A stretch of 64,000 nt of DNA. Source: Paenibacillus phoenicis. GTDB lineage: Bacteria > Bacillota > Bacilli > Paenibacillales > Paenibacillaceae. The DNA lies in contig NZ_JAYERP010000001.1 in the NCBI RefSeq assembly GCF_034718895.1, positions 930,001 to 994,000 of the forward strand. Direction: 5' to 3'. Positions 9,060-18,764 of the stretch are shown in pieces. A model generated the notes under the pieces. That model had not been told where the DNA came from, did not search any database, and worked only from the letters and a program-made list of their open reading frames with translations. The position numbers were made by a program, and so were the translations under genes. Numbering within the stretch: position 1 is the stretch's first letter; each line of letters opens with the position of its first letter.

Positions 9060-9093
9060 AAGTCCCGTACCTCCTACATAGCAGGCGGGACTT
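9060..9093 (+). terminator. Hairpin after acpP, possibly an attenuator
   Basis: AAGTCCCG and CGGGACTT form a perfect 8-bp stem around an 18-base loop. There is no T-run behind it, only CTCCTCATCTTC. It may be an inefficient terminator or an mRNA-stabilising end that sets the acpP:fabF ratio. Confidence 0.45.
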
Positions 9094-9178
9094 CTCCTCA
9101 TCTTCAGCTTCTGCAAGCATTCGTGCTTAAGAACTTAGAATGATTAGTACACATGAAGTCCATACGAGGTGAATGTGT

Positions 9179-10417
9179 TTGAAGCATAGAGTAGTAGTCA
9201 CAGGAATGGGGGTCGTGACGGCGCTAGGACAAGACCTCGATACGCTATGGAATAACCTTGTTCAGGGGAAATCCGGCGTTTCGAGAATCGAAGCGTTTGA
9301 TGTCAGCGAATACCCGACGCAAATTGCCGCCTCCGTGAAAGATTTTAATCCAGAGGATTATGTGGATCGGAAGGAAGCGCGGAAGATGGACCGCTTCGTG
9401 CAATTTGCAGCCGCTGCGGCAATCAGCGCCATGAAAGACAGCGGACTCACCATCGGTGAGACGGCCGATCCGGAACGGGTTGGCGTTATGATTGGTTCGG
9501 GGATCGGCGGTCTTGGAACTTGGGAAGACCAGCACAATATTTTGCTGGAGAAAGGTCCAAAACGCGTCAGCCCATTTTTTATTCCTATGATGATTGCCAA
9601 TATGGCCTCGGGCCATGTATCGATCATGTTTGGAGCGAAGGGTCCGAACACGACGGCGGTAACTGCGTGCGCGACCGGAACTCATTCCATCGGCGATTCG
9701 TACAAGCTTATCCAGCGGGGTGATGCCGATGTGATGATTTGCGGAGGCGCGGAAGCAACGATCCGTCCGACCGGTATGGCGGGATTCTGCTCGATGCGGG
9801 CGATGTCGACCCGCAACGACGAACCGGAGAAAGCCAGCCGGCCGTTTGATCTGGAACGAGACGGCTTTGTCATGGGCGAAGGCGCCGGGATTCTGATTTT
9901 GGAATCGCTGGAGCATGCACAGAAGCGCGGTGCTAAAATCTACGGTGAAGTTATCGGCTACGGCTTGAGCGGGGACGCTCACCATATGACGGAGCCGGAT
10001 CCCAACGGACCGGAACGCTGCATGAAGATGGCGATCCGCGATGCCGGGATTGCGCCGGAAGAAGTGGATTATATCAATGCCCACGGGACATCGACCCCGG
10101 TTGGCGACCGCTCGGAGACGATTGCGATCAAACGTGCGTTTGGAGACCATGCTTATAAATTGGCGGTCAGCTCGACGAAATCGATGACCGGCCACTTGCT
10201 TGGGGCTGCCGGCGGGGTGGAAGGCGTCATTTGCGGGCTCACCTTGAAGCATGGCATCATTCCGCCAACGATCAACTTGGAGCATCCGGATCCGGAATGT
10301 GATCTGGACTACGTTCCGAACGAAGCCAGACGTGCGGATGTCCGCGTCACGATGTCCAACTCGTTTGGATTCGGCGGACACAACGCCACGATCATCATGA
10401 AGAAATACGAAGCATAA
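9179..10417 (+). CDS. fabF: Beta-ketoacyl-ACP synthase II FabF
   Basis: A 412-residue elongating condensing enzyme. The Cys164-His302-His339 triad is visible in TACATG, INAHGTS and [11 protein letters not shown] start at 9179 is preferred because GAGG lies nine bases upstream; an ATG two codons before it is too close to that site. It sits between acpP and rnc, whereas in Bacillus fabF is located elsewhere with a fabH copy. A TTAGTAC half-site near 9144 hints at FapR control but the dyad is not complete. Confidence 0.95.
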   Translation: MKHRVVVTGMGVVTALGQDLDTLWNNLVQGKSGVSRIEAFDVSEYPTQIAASVKDFNPEDYVDRKEARKMDRFVQFAAAAAISAMKDSGLTIGETADPERVGVMIGSGIGGLGTWEDQHNILLEKGPKRVSPFFIPMMIANMASGHVSIMFGAKGPNTTAVTACATGTHSIGDSYKLIQRGDADVMICGGAEATIRPTGMAGFCSMRAMSTRNDEPEKASRPFDLERDGFVMGEGAGILILESLEHAQKRGAKIYGEVIGYGLSGDAHHMTEPDPNGPERCMKMAIRDAGIAPEEVDYINAHGTSTPVGDRSETIAIKRAFGDHAYKLAVSSTKSMTGHLLGAAGGVEGVICGLTLKHGIIPPTINLEHPDPECDLDYVPNEARRADVRVTMSNSFGFGGHNATIIMKKYEA

Positions 10418-10430
10418 GGGGTTAAGTCCG

Positions 10431-11135
10431 GTGAATGGAGATCTGAAGCAGTTACAGCAAAAACTTGAACTGGCATTCCAAAATCGGCAGCTTCTGAAAC
10501 AAGCCTTCACTCATGCGTCATACGTGAATGAGCATCGCTTCAGTCAATATGAGGATAACGAACGGCTGGAGTTCTTGGGCGATGCCGTTCTCGAATTGAC
10601 CGTTTCGGAGCATTTATATCGGTTATTCCCGGATCGTCCTGAAGGCGAGCTGACCAAATTGCGCGCCGCGATCGTCTGTGAACCGTCGCTCGTGAAATTT
10701 GCCGAAAACCTAGAGTTTGGAAAATACGTCCTGCTAGGCAAAGGCGAGGAGTTGACGGGTGGGCGAACTCGTCCTGCATTGCTCGCGGATGTGTTCGAAT
10801 CCTTTATTGGCGCTTTGTACTTGGACCAGGGCCTGGAAGCAGTTACTGCGTTCCTTCATCGCCATGTATTCCCTAAATTGACCCTTGATGGCAAGCTGTC
10901 GACCGGCGACTTCAAGACGGAGCTGCAGGAATTGACGCAGCATCATGGCATGGGCACATTGGAATACCGGATCATTGAAGAACGGGGACCGGCCCATGAA
11001 CGCGAATTCGTTGCGGAGGTCCGCATGGATGGGCGTCCGCTTGGCCAGGGTACCGGCAGATCCAAGAAGGAAGCCGAGCAGCAGGCCGCCGCCGTGGCAT
11101 TGGAGTTGCTTAAGAGCTCTGAGCTTGGCGGTTAA
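10431..11135 (+). CDS. rnc: Ribonuclease III
   Basis: A 234-residue double-strand-specific endoribonuclease that processes rRNA and mRNA. The signature NERLEFLGD spans 43-51, giving acidic metal ligands Glu47 and Asp51, with Asp120 and Glu123 in [18 protein letters not shown]-terminal double-stranded RNA-binding domain covers about 160-230 (ending [19 protein letters not shown]). It starts with GTG, 13 bases after fabF. The acpP-fabF-rnc-smc order is close to that of Bacillus (acpA-rnc-smc). Confidence 0.97.
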   Translation: MNGDLKQLQQKLELAFQNRQLLKQAFTHASYVNEHRFSQYEDNERLEFLGDAVLELTVSEHLYRLFPDRPEGELTKLRAAIVCEPSLVKFAENLEFGKYVLLGKGEELTGGRTRPALLADVFESFIGALYLDQGLEAVTAFLHRHVFPKLTLDGKLSTGDFKTELQELTQHHGMGTLEYRIIEERGPAHEREFVAEVRMDGRPLGQGTGRSKKEAEQQAAAVALELLKSSELGG

Positions 11136-11156
11136 CCAAGTCATTTTGAAACAAAA

Positions 11157-11201
11157 AAGGTCGTCCCTGTCACTTGAAGCTCAAGCGGGGGACGACCTTT
11201 A
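11157..11201. terminator. Terminator after rnc
   Basis: AAAGGTCGTCCC pairs with GGGACGACCTTT, about 11 bp, flanked by A and T runs on both sides, so it could act in both directions. It ends the fapR-to-rnc cluster. Confidence 0.9.
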
Positions 11202-11227
11202 TTCATATCCACTGCCTTCCGAAGATC

Positions 11228-11414
11228 TGTAACGCTGACCACCGTTGTTATTTGTAGTGAAACGTGAAATTGAAAGATGTAACGCTTGTAGGAGAGCTTA
11301 TTAAGCGATTTCTCCTTAAAAAAACGGGGTTTCGCAGAAAATAAGCATGCTGATCAGCGTTAGATAATGGAACGTGTGCATTTTGCCCAAATAAGCATCC
11401 TGGTAAGCGTTAGA
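11228..11414. repeat. Four copies of a 26-bp intergenic repeat, two in each orientation
   Basis: Copies begin TGTAACGCTGACCACC (11228-11253) and TGTAACGCTTGTAGG (11278-11303). In reverse orientation they read AATAAGCATGCTGATCAG (11338-11364) and AATAAGCATCCTGGTAAG (11389-11414). The shared core is TAACGCT, about 10 variable bases, then GCTTATTT. Copies within each pair are 50-51 bp apart. The region has no gene and lies between the rnc terminator and the end of the convergent hydrolase gene. It is probably a genus-type intergenic repeat; the function is unknown. Confidence 0.7.
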
Positions 11415-11491
11415 GCATATGCGATGCGAGTACGGGTACTTAAAGACGGATACTTATTCAGTACAGGGATGCCGTAACGATTCAACAAAGC

Positions 11492-12904
11492 TTAAGGCAG
11501 CCGCTTTCTGAGCTCGGTCATCAGCGTCAACGTATCCATGCCGGCGTGGTTGCCGAGCAGGATGATCGTATACCCGCCGCCGAGCTCCCGGGACATGCCG
11601 GTGGCGTAGCCGGTACCGCTGCCATTGTGGAAGACGCGTGTTGTCCCGTTTTCCTGCTGAATCATCCAGCCGTAGCCGTAATTTTTCTCAGAATACGGGG
11701 TGAACATTTGGTCGATCGACGCTTGGCTAAGTACGCGTTCCGTTTCAAATGAGGCGATCCACGTCAACATGTCGTTGGCAGTGGAGTATAACGTGCCGGT
11801 CCCGGATTGTGAGATATAAGGGCCGGCCGGCGCCCAGAGTTGGTCCCCGGCACTAACGTAGCCCTGAAGGACCGGAATCGAGGGCTTCGCTTCGCCGGTG
11901 TCTTTTAAACCCAGCGGCTCCCAAATGCTCTGCTTCAGATATTCCCCATAACTCATCCCCGAGGCTTTCTCGATGATCCCTGCCAGCACGACATAACCGC
12001 TGTTGCTGTACATAAATTTGCTGCCCGGTTCACTCAGCAGCGGTTTGGAGCGGATCGCTTCGATGGTATCTTGCAAGGACAGGCCCGCAACACGTGGAAA
12101 GTTGGGGTTGATGCCGGACAGGTGGGATAGCAGCAGGTGAATAGTAATCCGATCCCCACTAGGAAAACCGGGGAAATACGACTCTAATGTATCGTCTAGG
12201 TGAAGCTTTCCCTCCTCCGCGAGCTTCATGACGGCCGCCGCCGTAAACGATTTGGTCAGCGATCCAATGCGCGACTTTTGATCGGCCCGGACGAGCTGGT
12301 TATCGCCGTCATATCCGTACCCTTTGCGCAGCAGGATCTGGTCACCTTTAGCAATCATTGCGATGCCGGAGTACTTCTGGGCTTGCAAATAGCGGTCAGC
12401 TACCTCGGTTTCCGAAGAACGGATTGTCGCTGCGTCCGGGGTCAAGGCAACGTGCATCGTTCCTGACATTGCCACGGCATCCACCTCAGCCTTCAGCACT
12501 TCGGCTAAAGCCCGCAAAGGCACCAAGGTGACGCCGCCTTGATCTAACGAATTTACGCCGATCCGGAGCGGGTTGCCGTTGACGCTGAACAGATCCGTCC
12601 CCGCGCGGTGCAGGATCGTGTCCCCGTGTACCCGAAGCTCGGCAGCACGTTTCGTAGTATTCCATCGTACTTCTGCACCCAGGTATTCCGCCGCTTCACG
12701 CAAAGGGGCATAGGTCACGCCGCGATAAATGAGGGGCTTGGTTGTCCAGGCAACGGATTGCCCCCCTACGGTCACAGTTACGGATTTCCCCGCCTGCGTC
12801 TGCGAAGCGGAAGCCACTGGCAGTCCCGGCGATCCGAGGGAAGCCGTCCCAAGGCATACAGATATCATGATGCCGGCCAGGCGGGAAAGTTTTTTTATGC
12901 TCAT
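11492..12904 (-). CDS. Secreted serine hydrolase: stalk domain plus class C beta-lactamase/PBP-like domain
   Basis: A 470-residue exported protein. A signal peptide covers about residues 1-34 (SLGSPGLPVASAS). A copper-amine-oxidase-type stalk domain covers about 40-155, with the repeated element VTYAPLREAAEYLGAEVRW and VTLVPLRALAEVLKAEV. A beta-lactamase-fold domain covers about 165-470. Catalytic motifs are SLTK (Ser215, Lys218), YSN (299-301) and HNG (426-428). It probably acts on cell-wall peptides or small esters outside the membrane; true beta-lactamase activity is not implied, since most such proteins are esterases or DD-peptidases. AAAGGAG lies eight bases before the ATG. It is convergent with rnc and divergent from smc, and not part of either operon. 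Confidence 0.82.
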   Translation of the reverse strand: MSIKKLSRLAGIMISVCLGTASLGSPGLPVASASQTQAGKSVTVTVGGQSVAWTTKPLIYRGVTYAPLREAAEYLGAEVRWNTTKRAAELRVHGDTILHRAGTDLFSVNGNPLRIGVNSLDQGGVTLVPLRALAEVLKAEVDAVAMSGTMHVALTPDAATIRSSETEVADRYLQAQKYSGIAMIAKGDQILLRKGYGYDGDNQLVRADQKSRIGSLTKSFTAAAVMKLAEEGKLHLDDTLESYFPGFPSGDRITIHLLLSHLSGINPNFPRVAGLSLQDTIEAIRSKPLLSEPGSKFMYSNSGYVVLAGIIEKASGMSYGEYLKQSIWEPLGLKDTGEAKPSIPVLQGYVSAGDQLWAPAGPYISQSGTGTLYSTANDMLTWIASFETERVLSQASIDQMFTPYSEKNYGYGWMIQQENGTTRVFHNGSGTGYATGMSRELGGGYTIILLGNHAGMDTLTLMTELRKRLP

Positions 12905-13083
12905 CAATGTTGCTCCTTTTACCGATATAAGAGGTTGGATTTTTTTCTATCACACTAGCAAAAAGTGCCTTAAATTTCAAGCGAATGAGAGAAGCGTCAT
13001 GCCGCGCAATCTTCCGCGACGGATAGCCTGTCCTCCAGGGCTTGGGGTATGTTACAATAGTCGGTAGAGGTGATCGTGAACGT

Positions 13084-16000
13084 ATGTTTTTGAAACGGAT
13101 AGAGTTAGCGGGCTTCAAATCGTTCGCCGATAAGACGGAGATGGAATTCGTCCGCGGAATTACCGCCGTGGTTGGACCTAACGGCAGCGGTAAGAGTAAC
13201 ATCTCCGACGGGATCCGCTGGGTGCTCGGGGAGCAAAGCGCCAAGTCGCTGCGCGGCGGGAAGATGGAAGATATCATTTTTGCCGGCAGTGACGCGCGCA
13301 AGGCCGTGAATTACAGTGAGGTATCGCTGACGTTGGACAACACCGATCAAGCGTTGCCGCTTGACTTCAGCGAAGTGACGGTGACCCGGCGAGTCCATCG
13401 CAGCGGCGACAGTGAATACTTCATCAACAAGCAGCCCTGCAGGCTGAAGGATATCACCGAGCTGTTTATGGACACGGGGATCGGGAAGGAAGCGTACTCT
13501 ATCATCGGGCAGGGCCGGATTGAGGAAATTTTGAGCACACGCTCGGAGGACCGCCGCGGCATTTTTGAAGAGGCTTCGGGGATTGTGAAATACAAGAGCC
13601 GCAAACGCGACGCCCGCCGCAAGCTGGATGAAACCGAGCAGAACCTGCTTCGCATCAACGACTTGGTGTCCGAGCTGGAGGATCAGATCGAGCCGCTGAA
13701 GGAGCAGTCGGAGAAAGCCCTGAAGTACAAGGAATTGCGTGAGCAATTAAAAAATAAAGAAATTTCGCTATATGTGCATCAGATCGAGCAAATCCATGAA
13801 TCGTGGAGCGAGGCCAACGCCAAGCTGGCCAAGCTGCAGGAGGAGCAGCTGGCGCTGTCGACCGTTGTTTCCGCGCATGATGCCAAATTGGAGAGCGACC
13901 GGCTGGCCCTTCGTCAGGTTGAGGATCAAATCGAACTGCTGCAAAGTCAGCTGCTCGAATACAGCGAAAGCTACGAGAAAAGCGAAGGCTACGGCGAAGT
14001 GCTGAAGGAACGCGCTAAAAATCTGACGCAAAATCGCGAGCAGCTGCTTCAATCGCTGGAGATTAGTGAAGAGCGGTTCGCCCAGCGGCAGCAGGAAAAG
14101 GAGCAGCTGGCAGCCAAATTCGCCGCAGCGGAGCAGCAGCTTCATGAACTGCGTAATGAGCTGGCGGCCGAAGAGGCGAAGCTGATCGGGGTGACCGGCG
14201 GCATCAGCCAAGCGCAGGAGGACGGCCTGAAAGGCCAACTGCTGGACATCATGAACCAGATGGCGCAAGCGCGCAACGAGATCCATTATGCTGAACAGCA
14301 GAAGGAAAGCGTGAAACGCCGGATGGAACGCGCGGAAGAGGAAGGCGTCAAATGGACGGAGGAGCTGGAACGGCTCAAAGCGCGCAAGGCTGAACTGGAG
14401 AAGGTGCTAGACAAGCTGGGCAAAGAGATTGCCGATTTGCGCGGACAGTACATCCAGGAAAGCGAACGCGTGAATTCGCTGCAGAAGCTTGTGGAAGAAA
14501 GCCAAAGCAACATCCGCAAATGGGAACAGAAGCGCGAAGCGTTGGTTTCCCGCCGCGACACGATGAAGGAGATGGAGGACGACTACGACGGGTTTGTCTT
14601 GGGCGTTAAGGAAGTGCTCAAGGCGGCCAAACGGTCGACGTTGTCCGGTGTCCACGGTGCTGTCGCGGAGCTGATTCGGGTGCCGGAGAAGCTTGAAGTC
14701 GCCGTAGAGACGGCGCTAGGCGCTGCGATGCAGCATATCGTCATGGAAAACGAAGCGGTGTCGCGGCAGGCGATCGCCTTTCTGAAGCAGCGGCAGCTGG
14801 GCCGAGCGACCTTCCTTCCGCTCGACGTAATTCGTCCGCGCCAGATTTCCGCAGCGGACAAACGTCTACTGGAGGAAGCGGACGGATTCATCGGCATTGG
14901 AGCCGATCTGGTGGGCTACGAGCCGAGGTATGAGAACATTGTCGGCAGCTTGCTCGGTAATGTCGTCTTTGCCAGCGATCTGGAGCGGGCGAACAAAATG
15001 GCCGCACGGCTGCAATACCGCTTCCGGATCGTGACGCTGGAAGGCGATGTCGTGAATGCCGGCGGTTCGATGACCGGGGGCAGCCAGCATCGCAAGAACA
15101 GCAACCTGCTGGGGCGTAAACGCCAGCTCGACCAGCTTGCCGGCGATATTCGCGAAAGCGAGGAAATGCTGGACAAGCTGCGCAAAGGGTTGGCAGACGT
15201 ACGCAGTCAGCTGGCCAAGGCCGAAAGCGAGTTAACGCGACTGCGGGAAGCCGGCGATGCCAAACGGGTAGAGGAGCAAGAATGCGCCGGTGATTTGAAA
15301 CAGATCGACCACGAATGGCGCCGTGTCTCCGAGCAGTTTGAGCTCTATGGCCAGGAGAAAGGCCACTACCTGAAAGAGCTCGAGGAGCTTGAAGCGACGA
15401 AGACCGCAGCGGAAGCGCGACTCGTTGAGCTGGAGAAAGAAGAGCAAACGGTGCAGCAGTCGATCCGGGCAGCCGAGTTCGCGCGTAAAGCTAGCGAATC
15501 GGCCAAGGAGGAGCTGCAGGATTTGCTGACCGGGCTCAAGGTCCGGGAAGGCAAGCTGGATCAGGAATGCCAGTCGCTGCGTGAGCAGCTGCGCCGCGCG
15601 GAGGAAGAGTTCAAGGTGCAGGAGCGTGAGCTGGGGCAGACCCGCACGATCCTGCAGTCGATTGAAGCGGACCTGAAGCAAAACGAGGAGCAGACCGTGA
15701 AGCAACGGGAAGAGCTCAACGACTTTAAGCTGAAGAAGGAACGGGCCAGCGAACAGCTGGAGCTGGAACGCGCTTCGCGCGCCGTGCTTGTGAAGAAGCT
15801 GGAGGAAGGCGAAAGCGAAACGAAAGAGCAGCGGCTTGGGCTCAAGGCCGTAGAGGAGCAGTTGCGCCAGACAGAAATCCAGGCGAACCGCCTCGACGTG
15901 GAGCTGGATAACATTCTGCGCAAGCTGTCTGAGGATTACGAGCTGAGCTACGAGCTGGCGAAGCAGCGTTACGCCGTGCCGGAGGATGTGCCGCAGACCC

Positions 16001-16656
16001 AGGCCGACGTGAAGGAGCTGAAGCGGCAGATCACGTTGCTTGGGGAAGTGAATCTCGGCGCGATCGAGGAATACAACCGCGTGTCGGAACGTTATCAGTT
16101 CCTCAGCGAGCAGAAGAATGATCTCGTCGAAGCGAAAACGACGTTGTACCAGGTAATCCGCGAAATGGACGAGGAGATGTCCAAACGCTTCAAAACGACG
16201 TTTGACGCCATTCGCCGCGAATTTGTGATCGTCTTCTCGAAGCTGTTCGGCGGCGGGCGGGCGGATTTGATCTTGGTCGATCCGGACAACCTGCTGGACA
16301 CAGGGATCGATGTGGTGGCTCAGCCGCCGGGCAAGAAGCTGCAAAACCTGCAGCTGCTCTCCGGCGGGGAGCGGGCATTAACAGCGATGGCGCTGCTGTT
16401 TGCGATTTTGCAGGTGAAGCCGGTGCCGTTCTGCGTGCTCGACGAGGTCGAGGCGGCGCTGGACGAAGCCAACGTGGTCCGTTTTGCCCAGTACTTGCGC
16501 GAATTTTCGGAGCAAACCCAGTTTATCGTGGTGACTCACCGCAAAGGCACGATGGAAGAAGCCGACGTGCTGTACGGGGTGACCATGGAGGAAGGCGGCG
16601 TGTCCAAGCTCGTTTCGGTGAAGCTGGAGGACGAAGATACGGTCGAAATCGCTTAA
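13084..16656 (+). CDS. smc: Chromosome condensation ATPase Smc
   Basis: An 1190-residue SMC protein that, with ScpA and ScpB, loads at the origin and organises the chromosome. An N-terminal Walker A GPNGSGKSN (31-39) is followed by a long heptad coiled coil. A hinge covers about 500-660 (VHGAVAEL, then GGSMTGGS). A second coiled coil follows, then the C-terminal LLSGGERALTAMALLFA signature and Walker B with FCVLDEVEAALDE. Length is typical of the family. GAGGTGA precedes the ATG by ten bases; an upstream in-frame GTG would add 14 unconserved residues. It lies between rnc and ftsY as in Bacillus, except that the hydrolase gene has been inserted after rnc. Confidence 0.97.
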   Translation: MFLKRIELAGFKSFADKTEMEFVRGITAVVGPNGSGKSNISDGIRWVLGEQSAKSLRGGKMEDIIFAGSDARKAVNYSEVSLTLDNTDQALPLDFSEVTVTRRVHRSGDSEYFINKQPCRLKDITELFMDTGIGKEAYSIIGQGRIEEILSTRSEDRRGIFEEASGIVKYKSRKRDARRKLDETEQNLLRINDLVSELEDQIEPLKEQSEKALKYKELREQLKNKEISLYVHQIEQIHESWSEANAKLAKLQEEQLALSTVVSAHDAKLESDRLALRQVEDQIELLQSQLLEYSESYEKSEGYGEVLKERAKNLTQNREQLLQSLEISEERFAQRQQEKEQLAAKFAAAEQQLHELRNELAAEEAKLIGVTGGISQAQEDGLKGQLLDIMNQMAQARNEIHYAEQQKESVKRRMERAEEEGVKWTEELERLKARKAELEKVLDKLGKEIADLRGQYIQESERVNSLQKLVEESQSNIRKWEQKREALVSRRDTMKEMEDDYDGFVLGVKEVLKAAKRSTLSGVHGAVAELIRVPEKLEVAVETALGAAMQHIVMENEAVSRQAIAFLKQRQLGRATFLPLDVIRPRQISAADKRLLEEADGFIGIGADLVGYEPRYENIVGSLLGNVVFASDLERANKMAARLQYRFRIVTLEGDVVNAGGSMTGGSQHRKNSNLLGRKRQLDQLAGDIRESEEMLDKLRKGLADVRSQLAKAESELTRLREAGDAKRVEEQECAGDLKQIDHEWRRVSEQFELYGQEKGHYLKELEELEATKTAAEARLVELEKEEQTVQQSIRAAEFARKASESAKEELQDLLTGLKVREGKLDQECQSLREQLRRAEEEFKVQERELGQTRTILQSIEADLKQNEEQTVKQREELNDFKLKKERASEQLELERASRAVLVKKLEEGESETKEQRLGLKAVEEQLRQTEIQANRLDVELDNILRKLSEDYELSYELAKQRYAVPEDVPQTQADVKELKRQITLLGEVNLGAIEEYNRVSERYQFLSEQKNDLVEAKTTLYQVIREMDEEMSKRFKTTFDAIRREFVIVFSKLFGGGRADLILVDPDNLLDTGIDVVAQPPGKKLQNLQLLSGGERALTAMALLFAILQVKPVPFCVLDEVEAALDEANVVRFAQYLREFSEQTQFIVVTHRKGTMEEADVLYGVTMEEGGVSKLVSVKLEDEDTVEIA

Positions 16657-16823
16657 GCCAACAGAACATTCTCAAATACAATTTACGGTGGCTTGGGGGT
16701 CAAGACGACAGCTTGGCTCTCCTGCCACGTTTTTGTGTTTACGCGGTCTGGGGCGGAAAATTGCTTGGGCCCCCTGCGGTATGAGATAATTGAGTTCGAA
16801 GTGATGAAGGAGGACATATTCCT

Positions 16824-17831
16824 ATGAGTTTCTTTAAGAAACTGAGAGAAAGCATTGCATCTAAAACGGAATCCGTAACGAAACAGTTCCGGGACGGGCT
16901 GGAGAAAAGCCGGAAAGGCTTTGTTGAAAAAGTGACAGAGCTCGTAACCCGGCGCAAAAAAATCGATGAGGAATTTTTCGAAGAGCTGGAGGAAATTTTG
17001 ATTGGCGCCGATGTTGGCGTGAACACCGTAATGAAGCTGATCGATGATCTGCAGGCCGAAGTGAAGCAGCGCCGGATCGAGAACGCCTCGGAGCTCCAGC
17101 CGCTGCTCTCCGAGAAGCTGACCCAGCTGCTGCGCGGGGATGAGGACAGCGAAATGCATTTGAACCCGGACGGGATCAGCGTCATTTTGTTCGTTGGCGT
17201 TAATGGGGTCGGTAAAACGACGACGATCGGTAAGTTGGCCCATTTCTATAAGCAACAGGGTAAGAAGGTCATCCTGGCTGCCGGCGACACCTTCCGTGCA
17301 GGGGCGATTGAGCAGCTCGAGGTTTGGGGCAATCGAGTTGGAGTGGATGTCATCAAGCAACAGGCCGGCTCTGATCCGGCAGCGGTGATGTTCGACGCGG
17401 TTCAAGCCGCCAAGCAGCGTGGGGCCGATATTCTGCTGTGCGATACCGCGGGACGGCTGCAGAACAAGTCGAACCTGATGGAGGAGCTGAACAAGATTTA
17501 CCGCGTCATCCAGCGCGAAATTCCAGGCGCTCCGCATGAGGTGCTGATGGTGCTTGATGCAACAACAGGGCAAAACGCGCTTAGCCAAGCCAAGCTGTTT
17601 GGCGAGAAGAGCGGCGTGACCGGTCTCGTGCTCACGAAGCTGGATGGCACGGCTAAAGGCGGTATTGTCATCGCCATCCGTCAAGAGCTCAGCCTTCCGG
17701 TGAAATTCGTTGGACTAGGCGAGAAGATGGAAGATCTCCAAAAATTCGATTCCGAGCAATTCGTGCATGGGTTGTTTGCCGGCTTGATTGCTGAGGAGGA
17801 AGAAGCTGAAGGGGAACCCAATGAGGCTTAA
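16824..17831 (+). CDS. ftsY: Signal recognition particle receptor FtsY
   Basis: A 335-residue SRP-GTPase that docks SRP-ribosome complexes at the membrane. The short charged N-terminus and helical N domain are followed by the G domain: G1 GVNGVGKTTT from residue 125, then GDTFRAGAIEQL, DTAGRLQNK, and TKLDGTAKGG (G4). The ATG follows GAAGGAGG. In Bacillus ylxM and ffh come next; here a PAQR-family gene intervenes. Confidence 0.96.
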   Translation: MSFFKKLRESIASKTESVTKQFRDGLEKSRKGFVEKVTELVTRRKKIDEEFFEELEEILIGADVGVNTVMKLIDDLQAEVKQRRIENASELQPLLSEKLTQLLRGDEDSEMHLNPDGISVILFVGVNGVGKTTTIGKLAHFYKQQGKKVILAAGDTFRAGAIEQLEVWGNRVGVDVIKQQAGSDPAAVMFDAVQAAKQRGADILLCDTAGRLQNKSNLMEELNKIYRVIQREIPGAPHEVLMVLDATTGQNALSQAKLFGEKSGVTGLVLTKLDGTAKGGIVIAIRQELSLPVKFVGLGEKMEDLQKFDSEQFVHGLFAGLIAEEEEAEGEPNEA

Positions 17832-17934
17832 TTGGGCAAGTCCCAGTAACACATTGCGGGGTTCCTTCGTATGATGCTCATAGGCAAACGCCCGGCAAGA
17901 CAAACTAATCAAGAGAATTTTAGGAGGTGACAGG

Positions 17935-18582
17935 ATGGCCAATACACATACGTATGACCGCCGTGAGGAAATTGCCAACGCGATCACTCACGGCATCGGC
18001 GCCTTGCTCAGTGTGGCAGGATTAGTGCTGTTGATCGTTTTTTCCAGCATGAAGGGCACAGCTTGGCACGTTGTCAGCTTTACAATATATGGTGCAAGCA
18101 TGCTGCTGTTATACCTGTGCTCGACCCTCGTGCACAGCTTCAAGGAAGGGAAACTGAAGGATTTGTTCGAATTTTTCGACCATTCCTCGATTTACATTTA
18201 CATCGCGGGGACGTATACCCCGTTTCTGCTGGTAGCCGTTAGGGGACCGCTCGGCTGGAGCCTGTTTGGCACCGTCTGGGGGATCGCGCTGCTTGGCGTT
18301 GTGTTTAAAGCCTTTTTCGTCAAAAGATTCCTGTTCCTATCGACGTTTTTCTACTTGATTATGGGCTGGTTAATCGTGATTGCCTGGGGACCGCTGACCG
18401 CGGCGATGCCGCATCAAGGGATCGTCCTGCTGGTTGCAGGCGGGCTGGCGTATACGCTGGGAACGATATTTTATGTCTGGCGCGGATTTCCTTATCACCA
18501 TGCGATCTGGCATCTGTTCGTCCTCGGCGGCAGCGTAACGCATTTCTTTGCGATATTGCTGTATCTCTTGCCGAATCATTAA
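17935..18582 (+). CDS. PAQR / hemolysin III family membrane protein (TrhA-like)
   Basis: A 215-residue polytopic protein with about seven membrane helices. Family marks are the N-terminal NAITHGIGALLSVAG, the STLVHSFK region with FDHSSIYIYIAGTYTPF, and a C-terminal HHAIWHLFVLGGSVTHFF. The conserved histidines probably bind a metal. Bacterial members affect membrane energetics or fluidity; true haemolysis is doubtful. It has its own strong ribosome site (AGGAGGTGA) and is followed by a terminator, so it breaks the usual ftsY-ylxM-ffh run. Function here is a family-level statement only. Confidence 0.85.
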   Translation: MANTHTYDRREEIANAITHGIGALLSVAGLVLLIVFSSMKGTAWHVVSFTIYGASMLLLYLCSTLVHSFKEGKLKDLFEFFDHSSIYIYIAGTYTPFLLVAVRGPLGWSLFGTVWGIALLGVVFKAFFVKRFLFLSTFFYLIMGWLIVIAWGPLTAAMPHQGIVLLVAGGLAYTLGTIFYVWRGFPYHHAIWHLFVLGGSVTHFFAILLYLLPNH

Positions 18583-18596
18583 GAGAACTAGGCGTC

Positions 18597-18631
18597 AAGC
18601 CGCTTTCCGAAGCACTGGGAGCGGCTTTTTT
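18597..18631 (+). terminator. Terminator after the PAQR gene
   Basis: AAGCCGCT and AGCGGCTT arms form an 8-bp stem followed by a T-run. It implies that ylxM-ffh is transcribed from its own promoter in the 130 bases that follow. Confidence 0.88.
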
Positions 18632-18764
18632 GCATAGAACAGCGGCTTTGGCTATGTCCTGAACTGATGTTAAGGAAAAGTGCTTGACATCCATCTCGGC
18701 ATTCGGTATCATAGGAAAAGTTGATGCCTGTAAAGTGTTTTTCCTTGACGGAGGGGGTGCCCAG

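Noticed and set aside
9137-9165. FapR operator ahead of fabF
   Set aside because: Only one TTAGTAC half-site is present and the opposite half does not pair.
17832-17934. Riboswitch ahead of the PAQR gene
   Set aside because: No conserved riboswitch core or paired expression platform could be drawn in this 103-base gap.
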